From positions 1 to 6,660 of the forward strand of contig CANRZC010000130.1 of NCBI GenBank assembly GCA_947644185.1: a DNA stretch of 6,660 bases, written 5' to 3'. Shown piece by piece: positions 1-5,406 of the stretch (position 1 is its first letter; every line of letters begins with the position of its first letter). Origin of the DNA: an uncultured Acetatifactor sp. GTDB taxonomy: Bacteria; Bacillota; Clostridia; Lachnospirales; Lachnospiraceae. Below the pieces are notes generated by a model that worked only from the letters and a program-made list of their open reading frames with translations, did not search any database and was not told the origin of the DNA. Both the position numbers and the translations under genes were made by a program.

Positions 1-66
1 ATCCTTCCTATTTACAGGTATGCGTCATATGGAAAATATGAGAACATCTGGCAGCAATAAATTTCG

Positions 67-94
67 TTTTCCTGTGTCCACAGGGAATATTTTT
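67..94 (+). terminator. Hairpin plus T tract upstream of sigG (upstream-gene terminator or leader hairpin)
   Basis: A perfect 6-bp inverted repeat (CCTGTG at 71-76, CACAGG at 79-84) extends outward through one G-T wobble and two A-T pairs. Five T residues follow at 90-94. This looks like a modest intrinsic terminator read on the + strand, 64 bases before the sigG start codon. It may end a gene lying left of the window. It may also sit in the sigG leader, where it could slow or attenuate expression; a leader hairpin that lowers sigG output is reported for B. subtilis. The sequence alone does not decide between these. Confidence 0.4.
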
Positions 95-147
95 CTACGT
101 CAGGTACATACTACCACTATAATCCAACGCGCCCCATGGGCAGAAAT

Positions 148-152
148 GAGGA
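148..152 (+). promoter_or_regulatory. Ribosome binding site deciding the sigG start
   Basis: GAGGA lies 5 nt before the ATG at 158. The open frame reaches back to an ATG at position 20, but the 46 extra codons have no counterpart in SigG proteins. This site together with family length fixes the start at 158. Confidence 0.8.
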
Positions 153-157
153 AAGAA

Positions 158-937
158 ATGACACAGGGAAAAGTGGAAATCTGCGGTGTAAACACCTCAA
201 AACTCCCCCTGCTGAAGGCAGATGAAAAAGAAGCTCTCTTCCAGCAGATCGAAGCTGGTGATGAAAGGGCTAGAGAGACTTATATCGAGGGAAATCTGCG
301 GCTAGTCTTAAGTGTAATCAAGCGATTCTCCTCCAGCAATGAGAATGTGGACGATCTGTTCCAGATCGGCTGCATTGGTCTGATCAAAGCCATTGACAAT
401 TTCGACACCTCCCTAAACGTGAAGTTCTCCACCTATGCAGTACCAATGATCATCGGAGAAATCCGGCGGTTCCTGCGGGACAACAGTGCCATGCGAGTGT
501 CCCGTTCCCTAAAGGATACTGCCTACAAGGCCATTTATGCAAAGGACACTCTCACCAGAAAGAACTTAAAAGAGCCCTCCATTGAAGAAATTGCCACAGA
601 AATTGGTATCTCCAAGGAGGATATTGCCTATGCACTGGATGCCATCCAGAATCCCATGAGCCTTTACGAGCCCATTCTCACAGACGGTGGCGACACCCTC
701 TATGTGATGGATCAGATCAGTGACAAAAAAAATAAGGAAGAGAATTGGGTAGAGCATCTCTCCCTCAGCGAAGCCATGAAGCGTTTAAATCCCAGAGAGC
801 ATGAAATCATCTCCCTGCGCTTTTTTGAAGGCAAGACCCAGATGGAGGTAGCGGAAGCCATCGGTATCTCCCAGGCCCAGGTCTCCCGCTTAGAGAAGAA
901 TGCCCTGCGCTCCATGCGAGGTTATCTGACCGCATGA
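158..937 (+). CDS. sigG: RNA polymerase sigma-G, late forespore sigma factor
   Basis: SigG directs forespore-specific transcription after engulfment (SASP, germination and spore-maturation genes). The product is 259 residues; B. subtilis SigG is 260. The N-terminus has the SigG hallmark KVEICGVNTSKLP (residues 5-17). Region 2 spans about 46-110, with NLRLVLSVIKRF, VDDLFQIGCIGLIKAIDNFD and KFSTYAVPMIIGEIRR. Region 3 covers about 111-190. The region 4 helix-turn-helix lies at about 226-248 (KTQMEVAEAIGISQAQVSRLE). ATG 158 is preferred over the upstream in-frame ATGs at 20 and 146 because of the GAGGA site and family length. Residue 44 is Glu where B. subtilis has Asn45, the CsfB/Gin contact. 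In Bacillus the gene follows sigE in the same direction and is transcribed by SigF then SigG. Here it faces sigE across three other genes. No convincing SigF or SigG promoter could be assigned in bases 1-157. Confidence 0.97.
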   Translation: MTQGKVEICGVNTSKLPLLKADEKEALFQQIEAGDERARETYIEGNLRLVLSVIKRFSSSNENVDDLFQIGCIGLIKAIDNFDTSLNVKFSTYAVPMIIGEIRRFLRDNSAMRVSRSLKDTAYKAIYAKDTLTRKNLKEPSIEEIATEIGISKEDIAYALDAIQNPMSLYEPILTDGGDTLYVMDQISDKKNKEENWVEHLSLSEAMKRLNPREHEIISLRFFEGKTQMEVAEAIGISQAQVSRLEKNALRSMRGYLTA

Positions 938-956
938 TTTGCCCAAATCACCTTTT
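935..956 (+). terminator. Weak terminator-like hairpin at the sigG stop codon
   Basis: TGATTT (935-940, starting at the TGA stop) pairs with AAATCA (945-950) around a GCCC loop and is followed by CCTTTT. The stem is only 6 bp and AT-rich, so it is a weak intrinsic terminator at best. It lies in the 26-bp gap between two convergent genes and lacks a T tract on the - strand. Confidence 0.3.
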
Positions 957-963
957 AAAATCA

Positions 964-2679
964 CTATTTCCAAAAGGGAAATGAACCCTGGAAATAATAG
1001 ACGCCATAGTTCCCTCCCTGGGCAGCCGGCCACTGCTCAGCCAGCTCTGGCTCCCTGCCCATCTCCTGTACCAGATACCGAAATTGCGGGCTGTTTTCCT
1101 GATTTCCATCCATATAAATCAGAAAATAAAATCCATCCGCCTCCCCTAGGTACTCTTCCAGTCGTCGCTGCACTGTGGGGCTGCCTGAAAACCAGCCACC
1201 GCTAAATACTGCATTGATTGGATGGTACACGGAAGTCTGGAAAGCACTTCCCGAATAGGCAGACAGGGAATTGGCATCCAATAAATAACGGTTCTCAGGT
1301 TGGCTTTGACAGCGGGAGAAAACATCCTCCAATCCTTCCGTAAAAATCTCCTGCATGGCGCCTATTTTTTCCACATACTGAATCTGTCTCCACCCATAGA
1401 ACATACAGAGCATCCAAAAGCACATACACCCCATGGAAACCACAGCCTTCTTCCACAATATCCTGTGGCCCTCCTCCCAAAACCGCCAGACCAGAACCAG
1501 CAAAAGCAGTACCTCGCAGGCGACCAGTGGAAGCTTTACACGCATGGGATACCTCCCTCTCCATGCCAGGTAGGTCCACACTGCCATTCTTGCCCCCCCA
1601 AGGAGCACTATCCCCCTAAACAGCATCCCCAGTCGTCTGTTTAGAAGGGTCCACAGCACAAAAATCCCCCATGCCACCACTGTCATGCGGCAAATTTTCC
1701 ATGGAAATTCAGTTACCGAAGCATTGTATATCCGCTGCAAAAGCTCTCCAATCCCCAGAGGAGTCTTTTTTGCAGCAGCATAGGCAGCCAGACGGCTCTC
1801 TGGGCCTGCCCCTGGTTCCCAGTTCATAATCATATAAGACCCAAAGGCCTCATACTTCTCTCTGGATATTCCATATTCGCCCAAAATAGCAGCTACTTCT
1901 TCGTAATCTGGATTTCCATAATAATCAAATAGCTGAGTCCTGGCTTCATTGAACTGTTTAAAATGCTTCCATTCCTGGCCCTGATATCCCATGAGATTTC
2001 CAGCACTGCTCAGGCACAGAATCAGAAAAATGCCCCCGCCTACTGCCAGGATTTTCTTTCCCTTCTCCTTCCAGGAAGCTCTGGAATTCTCCCCGATTAA
2101 GATGGCCAAAGCTGCCAGCCCCAGAGGCTGAATCATCAGCATGGCATCTCTGCGCAGTAGACACCCCAAAAGCTCCAACACTAGAAACCACACAAAGCCT
2201 GTCCGCCTCTCCTGCCGCAGCAGGAGACAGGTATATCCGCCCATAGCCAAAAGTGCCGCTGTAGATGTATACTCCAGCATCCCGGCGCAGTAATAGTATC
2301 CGAAGCAAAATGCCCCTGTCATTGCTGTCGCAAAAACTGCCTGAAGCCATCTGTGACATCGAGTATAGACACTGTCCAGCATTACGCCATAAACCAGCCA
2401 CTGCAGCAATACCAGCATCCCGCCATACCAGGGTACTGTGGTGGTGAGACGGTACAGCACAGACAAAGGAGCACTCAGTAAATAATTCACATAAATTGCA
2501 TGGGCATCCGGCTCCCCTGTAAGAACTCCAGATAAAATAGATGTGAGATATCTATCGTCATTGGTCTCAAAATAGATCCCTGTCCGAAACCACACAAAAG
2601 CCACGAATCCTGCTGAGAGCAACATAGCAATTTTCTGTCTCTTTTGTATCTTACTGATGGCGCACACGAATTTTCTCAT
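964..2679 (-). CDS. Large polytopic membrane protein, GT-C-like, function unknown
   Basis: A 571-residue membrane protein. Hydrophobic segments lie at about 18-32, 86-104, 112-133, 137-154, 162-194, 209-226, 334-346, 353-373, 383-400 and 410-428. A hydrophilic C-terminal part (about 430-571) is predicted to lie outside the membrane. The first loop carries an acidic pair in FETNDDRYLTSILSG (37-51), followed by GEPDAHAIYVNYLLSAPLS and a PWYG motif (83-86). Acidic residues in the first external loop, many helices and a C-terminal soluble domain recall GT-C glycosyltransferases and related cell-surface polysaccharide enzymes, but I recognise no named family, and substrate and reaction are unknown. 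It lies 34 bp downstream of the VanZ-family gene and is probably co-transcribed with it. The start is uncertain: ATG 2679 directly abuts a GAGGAGG sequence, and a GTG at 2667 is an in-frame alternative. The stop at 964 faces the sigG stop. Confidence 0.88.
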   Translation of the reverse strand: MRKFVCAISKIQKRQKIAMLLSAGFVAFVWFRTGIYFETNDDRYLTSILSGVLTGEPDAHAIYVNYLLSAPLSVLYRLTTTVPWYGGMLVLLQWLVYGVMLDSVYTRCHRWLQAVFATAMTGAFCFGYYYCAGMLEYTSTAALLAMGGYTCLLLRQERRTGFVWFLVLELLGCLLRRDAMLMIQPLGLAALAILIGENSRASWKEKGKKILAVGGGIFLILCLSSAGNLMGYQGQEWKHFKQFNEARTQLFDYYGNPDYEEVAAILGEYGISREKYEAFGSYMIMNWEPGAGPESRLAAYAAAKKTPLGIGELLQRIYNASVTEFPWKICRMTVVAWGIFVLWTLLNRRLGMLFRGIVLLGGARMAVWTYLAWRGRYPMRVKLPLVACEVLLLLVLVWRFWEEGHRILWKKAVVSMGCMCFWMLCMFYGWRQIQYVEKIGAMQEIFTEGLEDVFSRCQSQPENRYLLDANSLSAYSGSAFQTSVYHPINAVFSGGWFSGSPTVQRRLEEYLGEADGFYFLIYMDGNQENSPQFRYLVQEMGREPELAEQWPAAQGGNYGVYYFQGSFPFWK

Positions 2680-2686
2680 CCTCCTC
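2680..2686 (-). promoter_or_regulatory. Shine-Dalgarno sequence abutting the start codon of the polytopic membrane protein
   Basis: GAGGAGG on the - strand ends at 2680 and the ATG begins at 2679, so there is no spacer. A TAG at 2700-2698 closes the frame just upstream, so no ATG, GTG or TTG start exists further up. The next candidate, GTG at 2667, would have a 12-nt spacer. Either initiation is inefficient at ATG 2679 or the true start is the GTG. Confidence 0.55.
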
Positions 2687-2713
2687 GCAGGAATTCCCTA
2701 GCAGCTCTGCTTT

Positions 2714-3235
2714 TTATCTCCTGCGAAACAGTCTAAACAGTGCATATAGCAGAAAGCCAATCACAGCACCCAATGTATTGGTCAGGATATCATCTATCTG
2801 GAAAAAACCCCGTCCCGTAATCAGCTGCAAGGTCTCAATGCAAAGGCTAGTCACAGCGCCAAACATCATACAGCCTAGGAAATGCCGAAACCGCTTAAAT
2901 GCCAAGCACCCCAATAGTCCATAGGGCACAAAGAGCAGTATATTCTCTATTACAAAGGCATTGTTCCTGTCATTGATTCCCCAGGTAGAGAACAGCTCCA
3001 GATCGATCCCCTTGCTGTCTCCACTCTCCCTGGAAAGGAATGTGATGACCAGCATCAGGGAAAAATAAATCACAAACGCTACCACTGGCAGCTTCGCTGC
3101 AGGCACCTTTCCCTGGCGTTTCCTCACGCCATTCACCACCCACAAAAAAAGAGTACCCAGCAAAAGCCCTAAAGCAAGGCCATAGGGAAGGAACTTTACC
3201 ATGGACATCATGTCCCAATATATATATTCAAACAT
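2714..3235 (-). CDS. VanZ-family integral membrane protein
   Basis: A 173-residue membrane protein with the VanZ family pattern. A conserved IENILLFVPYGLLG lies at 96-109. The paired C-terminal motif follows: SLCIETLQL (130-138), then QIDDILTNTLGAVIGFLLY (146-164). Hydrophobic segments lie at about 16-36, 49-67, 96-113, 117-139 and 150-170. The tail is basic (RRR). VanZ of the enterococcal VanA cluster gives low-level teicoplanin resistance by an unclear mechanism; most chromosomal homologues in Clostridia have no assigned role. The start at 3235 is chosen because GGAG lies 8 nt upstream and because it avoids overlap with the preceding gene. The open frame continues to 3322, but those 29 residues are not VanZ-like. 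Its neighbours suggest a surface or envelope function; resistance is not implied by the sequence. Confidence 0.92.
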   Translation of the reverse strand: MFEYIYWDMMSMVKFLPYGLALGLLLGTLFLWVVNGVRKRQGKVPAAKLPVVAFVIYFSLMLVITFLSRESGDSKGIDLELFSTWGINDRNNAFVIENILLFVPYGLLGCLAFKRFRHFLGCMMFGAVTSLCIETLQLITGRGFFQIDDILTNTLGAVIGFLLYALFRLFRRR

Positions 3236-3293
3236 CTTGTATTCTCCGCAGATTCTTACAAAAGAGCTGGTATGGTGGCCACATGGAAAACGG

Positions 3294-3569
3294 TCAAGCC
3301 TGATCCCAGTTTTCTTTCGCATGCTCCCACATTTCCTTTTTATCGGAAAGCATTGCGTTCATCCAAGAAATAGCCTCTGCCACGCCATCCTCCTCAAAAG
3401 GAAACTCAGCAGCTTCCTTCTTCTCCTCAGGTGTCCTAAAAAATGCGAAGGGCTCCGGCCACACCGTGCAGCGGAGCTTCTTTGTCCCTTCCGCATCTGC
3501 CGCGCCCTCCAGTCGGTAACGCATGCCCTGGTGGCAACCTGTAAACTCCGTCTTCTTCAAATATTCCAT
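3294..3569 (-). CDS. Small soluble protein of unknown function
   Basis: A 91-residue acidic protein with no signal peptide or membrane segment. It has a basic N-terminal stretch (KKTEFTGCHQGMRYRLE), a central WPEPFAFFRTPEEKK (37-51) and FPFEEDGVAEAISWMN (56-71), and ends in a charged Trp-containing helix. I do not recognise a named family. The aromatic and acidic content suggests a compact folded domain, so I take it as a real gene; it fills the frame between sigE and the VanZ-family gene, with 58 bp to the latter. The start is uncertain. ATG 3569 is the first ATG but has no clear ribosome binding site, and a TTG at 3596 is nine codons upstream. It is the first of three same-strand genes inserted between sigE and sigG. 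Confidence 0.7.
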   Translation of the reverse strand: MEYLKKTEFTGCHQGMRYRLEGAADAEGTKKLRCTVWPEPFAFFRTPEEKKEAAEFPFEEDGVAEAISWMNAMLSDKKEMWEHAKENWDQA

Positions 3570-3596
3570 TGATAATATATCATTTCGTTGTATCAA
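3569..3596. repeat. Inverted repeat spanning the start of the small accessory gene
   Basis: TTGATA at 3569-3574 is repeated inverted as TATCAA at 3591-3596, with 16 bases between them. A nested GATA-ATA-TATC dyad lies at 3571-3581. The repeat covers the proposed ATG and the region where a ribosome binding site would be. It could be an operator or a weak mRNA fold, or chance in AT-rich DNA. Confidence 0.3.
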
Positions 3597-3698
3597 CGTT
3601 TTTATACCCGATTTCTATGCCTTTTTATCACAGGCTAAGTGCCCTCGCCTCATTGTCTCATATTTTTATTCTACCCTATTTTTCTCCTTTTGCATAGT
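3597..3698. other. Gap between sigE and the accessory genes, no assigned signal
   Basis: About 100 AT-rich bases. On the - strand a good AAAGGAG sequence follows the sigE stop by a few bases but has no start codon at a useful distance. A TAGAAT hexamer (3668-3673) lacks a matching -35. No intrinsic terminator for sigE is visible, so read-through from spoIIG into the three accessory genes is possible. Confidence 0.5.
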
Positions 3699-4436
3699 CT
3701 AAATATGATTGCTCATCTCTTTTTTTAGCTGGCGCATGATTTTCTTTTCCAGCCTGGATATGTAGGATTGGGAAATTCCCAGCAAAGAGGCCACTTCCTT
3801 CTGGGTCATCTCCTGGCCATCCTTTGTGCCCAGTCCAAACCGCAGCTTAATAATCCGCTTTTCCCGATCCGAAAGCTTGCTGATGGCGCCCATAAGCACC
3901 TTCCGCTCCACTTCGTTCTCAATATCCCGGTAAATCACATCCTCATCCGTGCCCAGAATATCTGAAAGCAGCAGTTCATTGCCATCCCAGTCCACATTCA
4001 GAGGTTCATCGATGGACACCTCCAGCCTGGTCTTATTATTTCTCCGCAAATACATCAATATTTCATTTTCAATGCATCTGGAGGCATAGGTAGCCAGCTT
4101 GATATTCTTGTCCGGCTTGAAGGTATTGATGGACTTGATCAATCCAATGGTTCCGATAGATATCAAATCCTCTACCCCCACACCAGTGTTGTCGAATTTC
4201 TTTGCTATGTATACAACCAGCCGCAGATTGTGCTCAATCAGTATAGCCTTTGCCTCATCGTCATATTCCGTCCCCAGATCATTTATGACCTGGCTCTCCT
4301 TTTCCAATTCCAGGGGAGGCGGCAACACCTCAGCACCACCAATGTAATGAATCTCTCCCTCCCTGCGCAGGAGCAACTTATCTCTGTGAATCATCTTGAA
4401 CTGCATTTTTCCTGGTATCATAACCTTCAGTATCAT
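3699..4436 (-). CDS. sigE: RNA polymerase sigma-E precursor, early mother-cell sigma factor
   Basis: SigE controls early mother-cell transcription during sporulation and is made as an inactive, membrane-associated precursor cleaved by SpoIIGA. From ATG 4436 the product is 245 residues (B. subtilis 239). The pro-sequence covers about residues 1-29 and precedes HYIGGAEVLPPPL (30-42), the conserved start of the mature protein. Region 2 follows (about 66-133): LIEHNLRLVVYIAKKF, EDLISIGTIGLIKSINTF, and YASRCIENEILMYLRRNN. The conserved DEPLNVDWDGNELLLSD lies at about 143-159. The region 4 helix-turn-helix is at about 210-233 (MTQKEVASLLGISQSYISRLE). The start is a choice between in-frame ATGs at 4448, 4436, 4421, 4406 and 4394. 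4436 gives a pro-sequence of Bacillus length and has AGAGG 4 nt upstream. It overlaps the end of spoIIGA by 59 nt, implying translational coupling. Confidence 0.96.
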   Translation of the reverse strand: MILKVMIPGKMQFKMIHRDKLLLRREGEIHYIGGAEVLPPPLELEKESQVINDLGTEYDDEAKAILIEHNLRLVVYIAKKFDNTGVGVEDLISIGTIGLIKSINTFKPDKNIKLATYASRCIENEILMYLRRNNKTRLEVSIDEPLNVDWDGNELLLSDILGTDEDVIYRDIENEVERKVLMGAISKLSDREKRIIKLRFGLGTKDGQEMTQKEVASLLGISQSYISRLEKKIMRQLKKEMSNHI

Positions 4437-5286
4437 AGCGCCTCTCATTCTGCCGCATAAAACGGCTTCCCCTTCTATTCTCTGCAAAGAGTCTGGGATT
4501 GATTATCATATTCACAGATTCTGCCTCCGCACTATTTGCCGTCGAAATGGCCTCATCGCTGACAGCCACATACACATCCATAAAGCGGTACTCTATGTCC
4601 GCCACCTCCAGCACAAGCTCCTCAAGTACATATCCTGGCAGCATCCCTCGCCTTTTCCCAATGCTGTGATAGGGAATCACGCGAAACCCCTCCGCACCCT
4701 TCTCCCACAGTCCTTCGAACAACTCTCGGCCCACCACACAGACTGGCTTTCCACTGATAGGCTCGAACAGACTGTTCCCCGAGTCTATCAGGGCCAGCGT
4801 CTGCACCTTCCTTCCCTTTCTGGATAGGCGGGCTTTGCATAGACTGTCCTCAGCATACAAATCCCTTTGAAACCTTCTACACAGCAGGAGAAACAATACG
4901 CCCATTCCCAGAAGTCCTGGGACACTGGTCAGGCTCTTTCGAAATCCTGGCAGACATCGAATCAGAAAGAGCATAGCTCCTCCCTGTCCAAAGGAGCAGA
5001 GAAGCAACCGTTCTAGGAGCCTCAGAAACATTCTCAAGCCCCTCACCCGAAAGGTAAGGCAAAGCATACCAGCTGTCCCCACAGCTCCTCCTATCACCAG
5101 CTTCAGCATCCCAGGGCCTCTTCCTAAGACAGACAGCACCATCCAGGCTGCCCCGAAACCCGCTCCAGCTGCCATCCTGCCAGAGCTTGCGATCCGCAGC
5201 GTGCTCCTGTCCACCAAAAGCAAAGCAAAGAGGTTCATCATGAAATTGAGAAAGAACAGGCTGTCAACATATAACTCATAGTGCAT
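4378..5286 (-). CDS. spoIIGA: Sporulation sigma-E factor-processing peptidase SpoIIGA
   Basis: SpoIIGA is a membrane aspartyl protease that converts pro-SigE to SigE in the mother cell after a signal from forespore-made SpoIIR. The product is 302 residues (B. subtilis 309). The N-terminal half holds about five membrane segments, beginning at YVDSLFFLNFMMNLFALLL. The C-terminal cytoplasmic domain carries the catalytic motif LIDSGNSL (residues 166-173; Asp168 is the presumed catalytic residue, matching the DSGN of B. subtilis), followed by EPISGKPV, IPYHSIG (204-210) and MIINPRLF (260-267). The frame can be extended to a GTG at 5304, but that codon coincides with the predicted transcription start. 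ATG 5286 has AAAAGGA 8 nt upstream and matches the family N-terminus. The last roughly 35 residues are a charged, Arg- and Asp-rich tail, part of which is encoded in the region overlapping sigE. Confidence 0.97.
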   Translation of the reverse strand: MHYELYVDSLFFLNFMMNLFALLLVDRSTLRIASSGRMAAGAGFGAAWMVLSVLGRGPGMLKLVIGGAVGTAGMLCLTFRVRGLRMFLRLLERLLLCSFGQGGAMLFLIRCLPGFRKSLTSVPGLLGMGVLFLLLCRRFQRDLYAEDSLCKARLSRKGRKVQTLALIDSGNSLFEPISGKPVCVVGRELFEGLWEKGAEGFRVIPYHSIGKRRGMLPGYVLEELVLEVADIEYRFMDVYVAVSDEAISTANSAEAESVNMIINPRLFAENRRGSRFMRQNERRYDTEGYDTRKNAVQDDSQR

Positions 5287-5294
5287 CGGCATCA

Positions 5295-5301
5295 TCCTTT
5301 T
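5295..5301 (-). promoter_or_regulatory. Ribosome binding site deciding the spoIIGA start
   Basis: AAAAGGA on the - strand ends 8 nt before ATG 5286. With transcription expected to start near 5302, the site lies at the very 5' end of the message, which would have a leader of only about 16 nt. This excludes the upstream GTG at 5304. Confidence 0.75.
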
Positions 5302-5308
5302 CACAATT

Positions 5309-5341
5309 ATTATAAGGGGATTGGACTTAAGAATTTGTCAA
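5309..5341 (-). promoter_or_regulatory. spoIIG promoter: TTGACA, 21-bp spacer, TATAAT
   Basis: Reading the - strand, a perfect -35 hexamer TTGACA (5341-5336) and a perfect -10 hexamer TATAAT (5314-5309) are separated by 21 bp instead of the usual 17. The B. subtilis spoIIG promoter is known for the same anomaly (22 bp); Spo0A~P overcomes it, acting with sigma-A. TGACAAA (5340-5334), overlapping the -35, also fits the 0A box TGNCGAA at 6 of 7 positions. Predicted transcription start is near 5302. Confidence 0.85.
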
Positions 5342-5366
5342 ACAGAGGGAGAAATTCGAAGAATTT

Positions 5367-5373
5367 TTCGACA
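5367..5373 (-). promoter_or_regulatory. Spo0A box upstream of spoIIGA
   Basis: TGTCGAA on the - strand matches the 0A box exactly, within the extended TTTTTGTCGAAAAA. It is centred about 68 bp before the predicted transcription start and 33 bp (about three helical turns) from the 0A-like sequence at the -35. A weaker CTTCGAA (5361-5355) lies between. The leading T run is also the T tract of the ftsZ terminator, so the two signals are fused. Confidence 0.75.
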
Positions 5374-5406
5374 AAAAGAGCCGGACGTAGAATCGTCCGG
5401 CTTTTT
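5373..5406. terminator. Bidirectional intrinsic terminator between ftsZ and spoIIGA
   Basis: An 8-bp GC-rich stem (GCCGGACG at 5380-5387 with CGTCCGGC at 5394-5401) has a 6-base loop. On the - strand it is followed by TCTTTTT, ending ftsZ transcripts about 130 nt past the stop codon. On the + strand it is followed by TTTTT (5402-5406). It isolates spoIIG from ftsZ read-through. Confidence 0.88.

Noticed and set aside
10..40. SigF-like promoter (ATTTA at 10-14, 16-bp spacer, GGAAAATATG at 31-40)
   Set aside because: The -10 matches a remembered consensus at 9 of 10 positions, but the -35 is weak and a second -10-like sequence (83-92) is as good. Not strong enough to annotate without transcript data.
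118..123. TATAAT upstream of sigG as a sigma-A promoter
   Set aside because: No -35 hexamer at any acceptable spacing, and a vegetative promoter for sigG is unlikely.
20..157. N-terminal extension of SigG by 46 residues from ATG 20
   Set aside because: The extra residues have no SigG-like content, and the GAGGA site plus family length support ATG 158.
1958..2401. 147-codon open frame on the - strand inside the large membrane protein gene
   Set aside because: Alternate frame of a clear coding sequence, with no recognisable domain in its translation.
2690..2697. GGAATTCC palindrome between the VanZ-family and large membrane protein genes
   Set aside because: Eight bases are expected by chance and it has no context suggesting an operator.
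3236..3322. Upstream extension of the VanZ-family protein
   Set aside because: It would overlap the preceding gene, lacks family similarity, and a good ribosome binding site serves ATG 3235.
4396..4827. 143-codon open frame on the + strand
   Set aside because: It is antisense to spoIIGA and sigE, has no ribosome binding site or recognisable domain, and follows from codon structure of the real genes.
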